A DNA stretch of 64,000 nt, from NCBI RefSeq assembly GCF_004117055.1, contig NZ_CP026363.1, positions 2,162,001 through 2,226,000 on the forward strand, read 5' to 3'. Positions 42,540 to 51,452 of the stretch are shown in pieces (the stretch's first letter is position 1; each line of letters starts with the position of its first letter). Made by a program: the position numbers and the translations under genes. The notes under the pieces were generated by a model. That model ran no database searches and was not told the DNA's origin. It was given only the letters and a program-made list of their open reading frames with translations. This DNA is from Brevibacillus agri (GTDB lineage: Bacteria > Bacillota > Bacilli > Brevibacillales > Brevibacillaceae).

Positions 42540-44006
42540 TTGACAATTGACCAAAAAATAATCATTAACAAACTGAATGACTTATATTTTATTCAACGGA
42601 AGCATTATCTAATCCAATATAAAGAGCCAATTGGATATCGGCAATATACAGCAGGACACATTAACAGTAAAGGTAAAAAGGTAAAACCGCTTCAAGATTG
42701 GCAATTTGAAAAACATCTTGAAGGTGAATATACAATTGGAACTTTTGCAAAGTTTTTCAGTAAGTTTATGACGTTTGATGTAGATTTTCAAGATAAACAA
42801 ATGGCAAAATGGATTACATACAATGTCGCCAATACACTAAATGGATTAGGAATTAAACACTACATAAGTTATAGCGGTAACAAGGGCTATCATATTGATT
42901 TATTCTTTGAGGATTTAATCCGAGTCGATTACGCCGAGAAGTTTTTCCAATACGCCATATCTCAATCAGATATAGAACAATACTTTGACGAAGCAAATAA
43001 AGTAGAATTTCGGGTAACGGATAAATTAGGCGTTAAAATACCGCTTGGCATACACCAAAGAACAGGTAACTTTTGCGGATTCTGTTTGATTGAAGATGGT
43101 TTAAGGGTAATGGATGCACAAGAAAGCCAAGAATACCTATTATCCATTGAAAAAATGAAATCTGAAACAATCATTGATATCATTGGTGAAAGTGGCGAAA
43201 AAATCAAGAAGAAAACCATAATCCAGACAGAGGATGCACTTGCACAACATAAACCATTACCAAGTTATGAACCAAATGAAGATTATTCGATTGATCGGGC
43301 AATTAACTTGTTACACAATGGATTACAGATACAAGGAAGCCGTAACAATTCAATATTCCTAGTCGGATTGTATTTTAAGTACATGGGACTTGAGCAGGAA
43401 CAAACGATTGTAGAATTGTATAAATGGATGGAATTGCAGAATCCAGATACATATACAACCAAGCTGGAAGAGTGTTACAAAGAAATTGACCGCACAGTAA
43501 AAAATATGTATGAGAAAAATTACAATTTGACAGCCAATGTTAAAGATTTAACTGTAACCTACACTGAAATCAAATGGATAATCGAACATTGTCCAGAGAA
43601 GAATCAGAAGCTAATTGCATACGCTATGTTGATACACTCTAAACGCTTTGCTAATGCACAAGGCGTTTTTTATATGACGTTTAAGGATATTGAGAAGGTT
43701 ACTGGATTGTATGACCAAGCGGTACAGCGACAAGTAAATAAACTAATTGAACTTGGAGTCATTGAAGTAGTTGAACGTAACAGGAAACAAAAAGGAAAAG
43801 GATTACAGAAAAAGTTGCCAAATTTATATCGAATGAACATCGTGTGGCAGAATTCTGCCGAACGTAATGACAATCCAAGTTTGGATTTTGAGAATTATAT
43901 ACCAAATAAGCAAAATGATTTTTCTGATTGTCTGAAATTCTATTTCACTGATAAGGAATTGAAGAAGATATTACCTAGACGACAATATGAAAGTTTAGTT
44001 GGTTAA
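42540..44006 (+). CDS. Archaeo-eukaryotic-type primase (PrimPol) replication protein
   Basis: 488 residues. The N-terminal half is an AEP/PrimPol domain: the catalytic DxD in FMTFDVDFQD (residues 80 and 82), SGNKGYHIDLFFE (the S-G-x-x-G-x-H motif, His 118), and KIPLGIHQRTGNFCGF (166-181), as in primases of TOTE and small-plasmid systems. The middle is helical (PriCT-like). Residues ~370-430 form a winged helix (MTFKDIEKVTGLYDQAVQRQVNKLIELGVIEVVERNRKQKG) that may bind the origin. The start is the TTG at 42540, after GGGAGATGAGACA. It supplies autonomous replication, as in many satellites. No separate helicase is visible. Confidence 0.78.
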   Translation: MTIDQKIIINKLNDLYFIQRKHYLIQYKEPIGYRQYTAGHINSKGKKVKPLQDWQFEKHLEGEYTIGTFAKFFSKFMTFDVDFQDKQMAKWITYNVANTLNGLGIKHYISYSGNKGYHIDLFFEDLIRVDYAEKFFQYAISQSDIEQYFDEANKVEFRVTDKLGVKIPLGIHQRTGNFCGFCLIEDGLRVMDAQESQEYLLSIEKMKSETIIDIIGESGEKIKKKTIIQTEDALAQHKPLPSYEPNEDYSIDRAINLLHNGLQIQGSRNNSIFLVGLYFKYMGLEQEQTIVELYKWMELQNPDTYTTKLEECYKEIDRTVKNMYEKNYNLTANVKDLTVTYTEIKWIIEHCPEKNQKLIAYAMLIHSKRFANAQGVFYMTFKDIEKVTGLYDQAVQRQVNKLIELGVIEVVERNRKQKGKGLQKKLPNLYRMNIVWQNSAERNDNPSLDFENYIPNKQNDFSDCLKFYFTDKELKKILPRRQYESLVG

Positions 44007-44089
44007 AATTATTAGTTGGAATTTATGACATGTTCAACTAATTGTATGCTCATTCCCTGAAAGCAAAAATCCTCCCCAAAAAGATTGCT

Positions 44090-44125
44090 AAAATAATAAA
44101 TAATGTATTAATAGTGATTTCGTAC
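44090..44125 (-). repeat. 36-bp inverted repeat, right copy
   Basis: A perfect reverse complement of 37517-37552. It lies in the 230-base gap between the primase and packaging genes. Together the copies flank 6.5 kb holding the zinc-ribbon array, capsid and replication genes. Confidence 0.9.
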
Positions 44126-44236
44126 ATACATATTTAATATCCAATAGGAATACTGGGAATTGAGTTATTCATGGTGGCTATTTATCAAGGTAGTCACCTT
44201 TTCTATTTTAAAACAAAACTAAGGAGGATTTTCTCT

Positions 44237-44473
44237 ATGGATAATAAACACTTGAAGGAATTGGACGAGATATTAGATAGCTTAAAGGAAACGAACCGTA
44301 AACTTACAGCAATGGCTGAAAAGTACGGAATCAAATATGATCCCAATATTGATGTAAATGCAACATTAACGCGATTAATGGAGAAATACGGGATTGAATA
44401 CGATCCTAATTATGATGTTAGAGCTGCTTTAGAAAGAATGCTGGAAAAGTATCAAGGTGGTGACACACAATGA
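44237..44473 (+). CDS. Small repeat protein ahead of terminase
   Basis: 78 residues with an internal duplication: EKYGIKYDPNIDVNATLTRLM and EKYGIEYDPNYDVRAALERML are successive copies of a ~21-residue unit. The N-terminus is a charged helix (LKELDEILDSLKETNRKL). AAGGAGGATT precedes the ATG. It overlaps the terminase small subunit by ATGA, so it is probably a packaging-module protein, for example a DNA-recognition or regulatory partner (inference). Confidence 0.6.
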   Translation: MDNKHLKELDEILDSLKETNRKLTAMAEKYGIKYDPNIDVNATLTRLMEKYGIEYDPNYDVRAALERMLEKYQGGDTQ

Positions 44474-44859
44474 ACATATATGATGTAATTGCCAAGTTAC
44501 CGTTTCCGAAGCAACAATACATAAAGTATCGGTTTAACCTTTGGTATGACACAAACAAGACCATGACCGAGGAAGAGTTTTTGAAAACCGTAAACAAAAA
44601 GACGATGAACAGTTTCCATAAATGGGAGCGTACTGACGAATTTAAAAATATAGCCAGCATGGTATTGGCGACAAAAACCGCACAGGATTTAATTGACATG
44701 TACGAAGCCGTAAGGGATAAAGCGGTTAAAGGTGATGAAAAAGCGGTTAAGTTGTTGCTTACTCTCCAGAAAGAAATTGAACATCATAAACAACAAGCTT
44801 TAAAAGCGTTTGGAAATATTGTTGAACAAGAGGAAGAAGATGACGATTTAGAACTGTAG
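44470..44859 (+). CDS. terS: Terminase small subunit
   Basis: A 129-residue helical protein with an N-terminal HTH-like region (MTEEEFLKTVNKKTMNSFHKWERTDEFKNIASMVLATKTAQDLIDMYEAV). An EAVKLLLTLQKEIEHHKQ helix and an acidic tail follow, characteristic of phBC6A51-type small terminases of Bacillus phages. It recognises the packaging site on DNA. It is coupled to the upstream small gene and directly ahead of the large subunit. Confidence 0.75.
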   Translation: MNIYDVIAKLPFPKQQYIKYRFNLWYDTNKTMTEEEFLKTVNKKTMNSFHKWERTDEFKNIASMVLATKTAQDLIDMYEAVRDKAVKGDEKAVKLLLTLQKEIEHHKQQALKAFGNIVEQEEEDDDLEL

Positions 44860-44914
44860 TGGGGTGTCTAATATGGCACTCCCTTTATTGTTTTACCTGA
44901 AAGGATGTGAAACG

Positions 44915-46504
44915 GTGGCTGCACTAACTAAAAAACAAAAACTTGAAAAGATAATGGGTTCATTTGAACTGTTTGCCAAGAATTTCATTTATATTACAGA
45001 CACAAAAAACCAGAAAGTAAAGTTTAACCTAAACTCAGCACAAATTGAATTGGATGAGTTAATAGAGAATAATCGTTTTGTTGTGGTGAATAAAGCGAGA
45101 AAAGCGGGCGTATCTACATACATGCTCGCAGCGGCACTTTGGCGTTGTTGCACAAGGGAGAACGAGAGTATTTTGATTGTTTCGTATAAAACAGATTCGT
45201 CTAAATATTTATTTGAGACACTGAAAAAGATGAACATGTGGCTACCAAGAGATCAATACCCTGACTTATTTCCCGAAACAAAAAGGGATTCGAGAGATGA
45301 ATTATTATTTGAAAATGGTAGCCGAGTTGTTTGTGCAGTGGCAGGCAACAAAGAAATTGCTAGGGGCTTTAGTCCGACATGGACACACCTTTCAGAATTT
45401 GCCCATTATGCCAATCAAGAGAAACAGTTACTATCCGTTGAACAGGCATTGATTGACAATGGAAAACTGACCATAGAAACGACAAGTAATGGGACAAACA
45501 ACCATTATTATAAGTTGTTTATGTCTGCCTACAAGGGCAACTCAAAGTATAAACCTTATTTCATACCGTTCTATCATGAATTATATAAAGAACAGAATCG
45601 CAATCAACATGACGAAGCGGAAGAATGGTTTAAGGCAAACAATAAAGGGAATCGGCTCAGAGAAAAGGATTTAGAGCCAGATGAGAAGATCCTATTTGAA
45701 AAAGGTGCTAATTTACGTTTCCTGATGTGGCGTAGATATAAATTGCTTGATATGACTTTGCAGGAGTTTTATCAGGAGTATCCTAGCAATCCAATGGAAT
45801 CATTTATTTCTACGGGTCAAAGTGTTTTCGACCAATCCAAAGTGTTAGAACGTCTGAATTACATTTTAGAGCCACTTTCAACGAATGAAGTATATAGCCA
45901 GTTACCAGACGTTTTAAAGCTATATATAAACAGAGGATTGTACATCTACAAATTGCCTAAAAAGGGAATCAAAATGTTTGGTGGAGTGGATACTGCCAGT
46001 GGATCAGGTGGCGACTATTCAACAGTAACCATTTTTGATAATGAAGGCGAACAGGTGCTGAGTTTTTATCATAACAAAGTACCTGTTTATCTTTTTGCTG
46101 AAATAGTGGATACAATCGGGAAATGGTGTAACTATGCTTACCTTGCTATCGAAAGGAATAACCTGGGTCTACCATTAATTGAACGTCTACGGAAAGATTA
46201 TGAATACATGAACCTTTTGAAGCAGAAAGTATTCGATCAGAAAGGCAAAAAGAAGCTTCAATTGGGCTGGACAACAACGAATACTTCTAAATCAATCATG
46301 ATTAGTGACTTTAAAGAACAATTTGAAAGGGGTTTTATTAATCTCCACTGTAAAGAAACCCTTCAACAGATGCAGATATTCCAAGAAGTAGACGGAAAAA
46401 TGAACAATAAAAAAGGTGAAGGTAATCACGACGATTTGATCGTGGCGGCTGCGCTTGCGTGCCAAGCGATGAAACAAAATAAATATTATGTTGATATTGC
46501 GTAA
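44915..46504 (+). CDS. terL: Terminase large subunit
   Basis: About 529 residues. The ATPase half has the Walker A-like NKARKAGVST and the Walker B region WTHLSEFAHY. The C-terminal RNase H-like nuclease begins FGGVDTASGSGGDYSTVTIFD with catalytic Asp residues, later NHDDLIVAAALACQA. The enzyme cuts and pumps DNA into procapsids through the portal. GTG 44915 with AAGGATGTG is the preferred start; upstream in-frame starts at 44864 and 44873 add an implausible hydrophobic stretch. Having its own large subunit separates this element from SaPI-type satellites that borrow one. Confidence 0.9.
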   Translation: MAALTKKQKLEKIMGSFELFAKNFIYITDTKNQKVKFNLNSAQIELDELIENNRFVVVNKARKAGVSTYMLAAALWRCCTRENESILIVSYKTDSSKYLFETLKKMNMWLPRDQYPDLFPETKRDSRDELLFENGSRVVCAVAGNKEIARGFSPTWTHLSEFAHYANQEKQLLSVEQALIDNGKLTIETTSNGTNNHYYKLFMSAYKGNSKYKPYFIPFYHELYKEQNRNQHDEAEEWFKANNKGNRLREKDLEPDEKILFEKGANLRFLMWRRYKLLDMTLQEFYQEYPSNPMESFISTGQSVFDQSKVLERLNYILEPLSTNEVYSQLPDVLKLYINRGLYIYKLPKKGIKMFGGVDTASGSGGDYSTVTIFDNEGEQVLSFYHNKVPVYLFAEIVDTIGKWCNYAYLAIERNNLGLPLIERLRKDYEYMNLLKQKVFDQKGKKKLQLGWTTTNTSKSIMISDFKEQFERGFINLHCKETLQQMQIFQEVDGKMNNKKGEGNHDDLIVAAALACQAMKQNKYYVDIA

Positions 46505-46516
46505 GGAGGTCAGTAA

Positions 46517-47890
46517 ATGAGTATTCAACAATACGTTTTAGAAAAATTTGACGGGAATCTAGAATGGTTTGTGGAGGAATGCAAAAAGGTATATCATCAA
46601 CAACGTGTCAATCATGTACTTGACTTACGAGAATATCTGAACGGCAAACATAAAATCTTGAATCGGAGTGTAGAAGTATGGAACGGAAAAGAATACTACC
46701 CTAGAACCATTGTTCTAAATCTGGCAAAAAATATACTAAACTTTGAATCAACATACTTGTTAGGTAACCCGATCACTATTTCCGGCAAAGATGCAACAGT
46801 TAAGAAGTTTAAGAAGGTGTGGCGGAAAGGTAACTATGATAGGGTAACGAAAAAGATTCTGGACAATGTGATTAAATATGGGATGTGTTGGGAAGTTTGC
46901 TATCTGGATGAAAATAAGGATATTCAGAGCTATATCGTAAAGCCGGAGGATGGATATGAAGTCATTTCGCCGGATAATAAATATATTGGATTCATTGAAC
47001 ATTATGTAGTTGATGGATGCTCTTACTACAATGTGTTTTATGAAGATCGGATTGAGAAATGGGACGATGTAGGTGGACAATTAAGGAAGGTTGCAGAGTT
47101 TACGAATATTAGTGGCCTTCCAATCAGGTATAAGAATGACCAGAACGAATTGGACGAGAATAGTGGGCGCAGCAGTTTAGAGGATATTATTCCATTAATT
47201 GATCAGCTAGAAGATGTATTATCTAAATTTTCTGATTCATTTTACAAACACCACAATCCACTAATGATTATATCAGGCCAGATCCTAAAAGGGGATGGGT
47301 TTAATCCGCATTTGGTCGGTAATGCGTTGAATTTAGATGACGGTTCTACGGCAGATATGATATCCAATAAACTGGATCACATGAGTTTCAAAGAGATATA
47401 CGGGACGATATATCAAGCCCTTTTGACAATTTCTAATACACCTGGCATTGCTATGTCATCAGTTGAGTTGAGCAATATCTCAGAAACGTCCTTACTTCTA
47501 CTCTATTCTGTAGCGGATGTACGTGGTGCATTAAATGAATCATGGCTTAAAGAAGGGTTAATGGAAAGGTTAAAGGTGTTTAAGAAGTTAATGGAGTTAA
47601 AAGGAATTGCGGTTAATCAAGATGATTTCGATGAATTAGAGTTAATATTCCAATATGCTCGTCCTAAGAATAGAACTGAAATTGTTGATAACATCGTTAA
47701 GCTGCGTAGTATTAATATGCTTAGTTTGGAAACAGCCGTTGAGCAGAACCCATATACGTCAAATAAGGCACAAGAGATGGATCGACTTAGAGAAGAACAG
47801 ATGGAAAATAATATGGGAAATAAAAAAGATAAAGATGATAAGAAATCTGATGATTTAGGAAATAAAGATGGGCAACAAATGCAAGAATGA
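46517..47890 (+). CDS. Portal protein (SPP1 gp6-like)
   Basis: A 457-residue portal of the SPP1_Gp6 family. Recognisable parts: DLREYLNGKHKILNR, NLAKNILNFESTYLLGNPI, VKPEDGYEVISPDNKYIGFIEHYV, LIDQLEDVLSKFSDSFYKHHNPLMIISG and the SNISETSLLLLYSVADVRGALNESW helix, then a charged low-complexity tail. It forms the dodecameric vertex through which DNA enters. AAGGAGG precedes the ATG. It follows terL directly, the usual packaging order. Confidence 0.9.
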   Translation: MSIQQYVLEKFDGNLEWFVEECKKVYHQQRVNHVLDLREYLNGKHKILNRSVEVWNGKEYYPRTIVLNLAKNILNFESTYLLGNPITISGKDATVKKFKKVWRKGNYDRVTKKILDNVIKYGMCWEVCYLDENKDIQSYIVKPEDGYEVISPDNKYIGFIEHYVVDGCSYYNVFYEDRIEKWDDVGGQLRKVAEFTNISGLPIRYKNDQNELDENSGRSSLEDIIPLIDQLEDVLSKFSDSFYKHHNPLMIISGQILKGDGFNPHLVGNALNLDDGSTADMISNKLDHMSFKEIYGTIYQALLTISNTPGIAMSSVELSNISETSLLLLYSVADVRGALNESWLKEGLMERLKVFKKLMELKGIAVNQDDFDELELIFQYARPKNRTEIVDNIVKLRSINMLSLETAVEQNPYTSNKAQEMDRLREEQMENNMGNKKDKDDKKSDDLGNKDGQQMQE

Positions 47891-48408
47891 TAAGGGATTG
47901 AGTAGAAAGGGATAATGTCCACTCGCCCACACATGTTATACTAATCGTTTCATCTGATGAAACAATAAAAATAAATAGCAGGGAACGTGATTTTTTTAAA
48001 TTTTTGCGTTCCTTCTGCTGCCTTTTGTTGTTTGATCCAGTTTGACAGCTTATTTGTTAATATGTTGACCACTAACTCATAGAGATTGTGGTCTATTTTT
48101 TGCCTGTTTTGTGGTCAGGTGTTGATAACTAACATTATCAACGGTTTTAATCTGGGGAATGTTCGGGAATAGACGTGATAAAATCAAGTTTTCATTGGGA
48201 TTGTTCGATACCCCTAAGTGGAAAAAGGGCGGCCTAGCATATCATTTTACACACACTTTAAGCGAATAATATTCTGGCCATTCACCAATCACTGGTGAGC
48301 GTTTTTCTTTTCCCATGACCACATACTAGAATTTTTCGACAAATTGATCAAGAAGCCCTAATTGTATGGTAAAATCCTCCTATAATTTCTATAAGGAGGG
48401 TTTTATTC
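47891..48408. other. Gene-free region with several hairpins
   Basis: About 520 AT-rich bases. Palindromes include GTTTCATC-T-GATGAAAC at 47949, a GCAGGGAACG / CGTTCCTTCTGC hairpin at 47981-48020, GTTGATAA / TTATCAAC near 48122, and TTCACCAATCACTGGTGAG near 48280. The ribosome site of the next gene lies in the hairpin at 48371-48404. It divides the packaging genes from the cargo and connector genes. No gene seen. Confidence 0.5.
48371..48404 (+). promoter_or_regulatory. Hairpin enclosing the ribosome site of the 48409 gene
   Basis: AAAATCCTCCTATA pairs with TATAAGGAGGGTTTT over about 14 bp with one bulge; loop ATTTC. The AAGGAGG used for translation is fully paired. It could also act as a weak terminator because TTTTATT follows. 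Confidence 0.55.
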
Positions 48409-48678
48409 ATGTCGGAACAGTATCAAAATGGTAAAGCAAAAGCGGTTAAAACAGTCGCTAATATTCAAGTTGTAGTTGGTATCATTGCCGGAATAGTAGC
48501 AGGTAATATCACAAGGGATTTTAGTTGGAGTATTGCAATTTATGTATGGGTTGCTTCAATTTTTTCGACAATAATTCTGCATGGCTTCGCTGAAGTTATT
48601 GAACTTTTATCTGATATCTATAAGAAGATAAATATTTTAGAAGAAATCAAAAATAAGATTAACAAACCAGTTGCTTAG
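48409..48678 (+). CDS. Small two-helix membrane protein
   Basis: 89 residues with two hydrophobic helices (VVVGIIAGIVAGNI and IAIYVWVASIFSTIILHGFAEVIELL) and a charged coiled tail (IYKKINILEEIKNKIN). The family is unknown to me. Small membrane proteins in this position in satellites and prophages often act in superinfection exclusion or lysis timing. Its ribosome site is in a hairpin, so expression is probably regulated or low from readthrough RNA. Confidence 0.6.
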   Translation: MSEQYQNGKAKAVKTVANIQVVVGIIAGIVAGNITRDFSWSIAIYVWVASIFSTIILHGFAEVIELLSDIYKKINILEEIKNKINKPVA

Positions 48679-48704
48679 TGCCATATGCATATGGAGGATA
48701 ATCT

Positions 48705-49736
48705 ATGAGACATAGCCGACTTATTAAATGTTTCTTCGTCCTTACTTTGCTGTTGAGTGTATTAGGATTTGAAAAAGTCGGATCAGCAGAAGATTACCCA
48801 CCTGTTACAGTCAAGATAAATGATAAAGCAATACAAGGACAAAATGGAATAGTAGATGGTGGTACCATATTTATTCCAGCAAAAGCTGTCTTTGAGAATT
48901 TAGATATTAAAGTCGAATGGGATCAATCAACAAGCACCCTAAAAGGTTATCAGTTTGACACTATTAGAATTGAGATTAGCCCGAATAAAGATTTAGGAAA
49001 ACTAGATGGAAAACCTTTCTTAATGGATTTTCCACCCAAGGTTGTCAATGGTACGCTTATGGTTCCTTCATCACTTATTACCCAGTTATTTAATTACGAG
49101 GTTAAGTTTGAGCCAATTGCAAATATCGTAAAAATAGATAAAACACAACTGATAGCAGTTGATCCTTATGCCAGTTATAACAAGATGAAAAAGGAATTAG
49201 AGCAAAAATATAATCTGACTAACAACGGTAATAATGTCGTAAATAATCAAGAGAGCGAAAAATTAAAGCAGTTTAAGAATGCGATAAAAGATTACATGGG
49301 CAGAACAATATGGACTAGAACCACTCTCATGAAAGATGCAGATGGTAAATATGTAGATGTTGAAAAATTTGCACCCATGTGGATATTAGAAATCAAAGAA
49401 GATACTTTTTTTACCTTGAAACTTAAATCAGGTGACATGATTTATTATCTGACAGCATATGATGAATACAGTGTACATTTTGGATTTTTACTATCCAATC
49501 CGTATACAACGTACAAATGGTCAAATAAGGTATGGGATCACATTAAAAAGAATTCTGTATTTGTTGGAATGAATGAAGATATGGTTTGGCTATCATGGGG
49601 ACTTCCAACAAGAAAAAATGTCTCTAAATATGCTTGGGGAACAGAAGAACAATGGGTTTATGATCTAAAATCTCAAGGAACAAAGTATTTGTACTTTAAG
49701 AATGGCATATTAACGTCAATTCAAACATCAGAATAA
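48705..49736 (+). CDS. Secreted protein with copper-amine-oxidase-like N-terminal (stalk) domain
   Basis: 343 residues with a Sec signal peptide (RLIKCFFVLTLLLSVLGFEKVGSAED, cleavage near residue 29). Then comes a Cu_amine_oxidN1-type domain (VKINDKAIQGQNGIVDGGTIFIPAKAVFENLDIKVEWDQSTSTLKG, LDGKPFLMDFPPKVVNGTLMVPSSLI), and a C-terminal domain ending with a lipoprotein-like NEDMVWLSWGLPTRKN repeat seen in some Bacillales cell-surface proteins. GGAGG precedes the ATG. It is not a structural phage gene. It is probable cargo that alters the host surface, perhaps against phage adsorption (inference). Confidence 0.65.
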   Translation: MRHSRLIKCFFVLTLLLSVLGFEKVGSAEDYPPVTVKINDKAIQGQNGIVDGGTIFIPAKAVFENLDIKVEWDQSTSTLKGYQFDTIRIEISPNKDLGKLDGKPFLMDFPPKVVNGTLMVPSSLITQLFNYEVKFEPIANIVKIDKTQLIAVDPYASYNKMKKELEQKYNLTNNGNNVVNNQESEKLKQFKNAIKDYMGRTIWTRTTLMKDADGKYVDVEKFAPMWILEIKEDTFFTLKLKSGDMIYYLTAYDEYSVHFGFLLSNPYTTYKWSNKVWDHIKKNSVFVGMNEDMVWLSWGLPTRKNVSKYAWGTEEQWVYDLKSQGTKYLYFKNGILTSIQTSE

Positions 49737-49741
49737 TGATC

Positions 49742-49768
49742 AATACTCCTAGTCAACGGCTAGGAGTG
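49742..49768 (+). terminator. Hairpin between cargo and connector genes
   Basis: CTCCTAG / CTAGGAG stem with loop TCAACGG and a short TGTTT tail, right after the secreted-protein gene. A weak terminator or processing site. Confidence 0.45.
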
Positions 49769-49795
49769 TTTACATTTCTAAAGGAGGAACCAAAC

Positions 49796-50146
49796 GTGGA
49801 CAATAAAGCAAGATTGGAAATGGAAATCAAAGGTATTACTCTTACACCTGATGAAATCAATGTTTATCTAGCCGAAAATAGCTTAAATGCCACTGATACA
49901 TACAATGCAACTGACAAGGCACAAACGAGAAAGATATACGAAACGGCATTGTCCATTTTAGAAAGCATTGGCAACCAACCGCACTTAATGAAAAATTACA
50001 CGTCAGATGACCAGACAGTTTCCCAATTCCATGAAAACCTAATGGCACGAATCGACCAACTAGAAAACAAAATCCGCAAGATGAAAATTGACGAAGATAA
50101 AGCAGCTAATCAAAATGGCTCTTTTTTTATGCTCTTTAATCAGTAA
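49796..50146 (+). CDS. Head-tail connector (adaptor) protein
   Basis: A 116-residue helical protein (DNKARLEMEIKGITLTPDEINVYLAENSLNATDTYNATDKAQTRKIYETALSILESIGNQP) resembling gp15-type adaptors that sit under the portal in SPP1-like heads. GTG 49796 is chosen because AAAGGAGGAACC is well placed. It pairs with the next gene as the head-completion module. Its presence in a tailless element is what a satellite docking onto helper tails would need. Confidence 0.6.
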   Translation: MDNKARLEMEIKGITLTPDEINVYLAENSLNATDTYNATDKAQTRKIYETALSILESIGNQPHLMKNYTSDDQTVSQFHENLMARIDQLENKIRKMKIDEDKAANQNGSFFMLFNQ

Positions 50147-50157
50147 GGGGGATGTAC

Positions 50158-51291
50158 ATGATTAACCTATTTCAGTCCAATCCAGATGACTTCCAATACA
50201 TCCTTGACACTATTGGTCAGAATGTACAAATCAATAACCAATCTGTAAAAGTGGTCATTTCAAATACGACACTTTCAACCGATGTTGATGATAAAAAGAT
50301 AAGTACCCTTACGCCAATTGAACGTGGCGATATTGTCCATTACAACAATGAGGATTGGTTGATTATCTCCGAAGTAAATGGACAGCGTAATGGACGTTAC
50401 AGGGCGTTTATGCGTGTCTGTGATTATCCGATTAAGATTAATTTTGGCATTGTAAAAGAGTTTCCTGCCATTGTTGATGGGCGCGTGTTTGACGTGGAAA
50501 CTGGCCAATATATGACCTTGCCAGCAAGTAAGATTCTTGTCACTCTCCAAGAAAATCAAGAAACATTGGAAATTGAAGCTGGGCAGCGATTCATTAAAAT
50601 GGGCAGAGCGTGGAAAGTAGAAGCTATTGACAGAACTCATAAAGGGTTACTCAGATTGTGGTGTAAACAGGATCAGTTTAACTCAGCAGTTGACGATGTG
50701 GAGAATGAAATTGCTGATGCAAGGAAATATGTTTATGTGGTAGATATAACTAACACCGAAACAACCATTCAACAAGAAAATACATTACAGTTGAATGTGT
50801 CTGTCACACTTAATGGTCAATCTGTTTCGGGCATGGCAATTACATTTAGTTCAAGCGATACTAATATTGCTACAGTTGACACCAGTGGATTGGTTACTGC
50901 GGTTAATCCTGGAACTGTAACCATTACGGCTGCATTGGCTGAAAAATCAGATGTTAAGGATACTATCACACTCACTGTTGAAGCAGTTCAGCAAGACAAT
51001 TACGTTTTAACAATCGTTGGTGATCCTGATATGAGAGTGACTCAAACTAAAACATGGAATGCCGTATTGACCAACAACGGTCAACAAGTTTCAATGCAAC
51101 CGGCAACGTGGAGTATTACCAATACAACTGGAGGAACAACTGATCTCGTAACGATAACAAATCAGTCGAATAAAAGTTGCACGTTGAAAGCGAACAGCAA
51201 TAATAAAACAGGTTACTTCAAGTTGATTTGCACGCTGAATGATGGGAGTTTGACGTCTGAAAAGCAGATACTGGTTAAGAGCTTGATTTAG
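50158..51291 (+). CDS. Head-closure-like protein with bacterial Ig-like (Big_2) domain
   Basis: 377 residues. Residues ~1-180 resemble a head-completion or stopper protein (RGDIVHYNNEDWLIISEVNGQRNGRYRAFMRVCDY, RFIKMGRAWKVEAIDRTHKGLLRLWCKQDQ). Residues ~190-280 are a Big_2 Ig-like domain (SVSGMAITFSSSDTNIATVDTSGLVTAVNPGTVTITA), and a second Ig-like fold follows to the end. The ATG at 50158 is better spaced from AAGGGGG than 50152. Ig domains on phage head or tail proteins usually decorate the particle surface and bind sugars. This is the last gene before attR. Confidence 0.65.
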   Translation: MINLFQSNPDDFQYILDTIGQNVQINNQSVKVVISNTTLSTDVDDKKISTLTPIERGDIVHYNNEDWLIISEVNGQRNGRYRAFMRVCDYPIKINFGIVKEFPAIVDGRVFDVETGQYMTLPASKILVTLQENQETLEIEAGQRFIKMGRAWKVEAIDRTHKGLLRLWCKQDQFNSAVDDVENEIADARKYVYVVDITNTETTIQQENTLQLNVSVTLNGQSVSGMAITFSSSDTNIATVDTSGLVTAVNPGTVTITAALAEKSDVKDTITLTVEAVQQDNYVLTIVGDPDMRVTQTKTWNAVLTNNGQQVSMQPATWSITNTTGGTTDLVTITNQSNKSCTLKANSNNKTGYFKLICTLNDGSLTSEKQILVKSLI

Positions 51292-51452
51292 ATTTAAACA
51301 AACTTTGTGTATTATCGGAGATATTTTAAGGCGACCACTTGACTTCTTTTCCCGACTACTATATATTTATGATAATTGATACTGGAAGTAAGTGGTTTGA
51401 TATATCAAATACAATCCCAGTCAGTAAAAGGACAACATTTCGTTCCAGTTTA
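51292..51452. other. attR flank with palindrome, candidate integrase arm sites
   Basis: Gene-free, containing the perfect 14-base palindrome TTTGATATATCAAA near 51397. Short repeats of CCAGT (51417, 51445) and GACAACATTT lie nearby. These could be integrase or excisionase arm sites. Confidence 0.4.
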
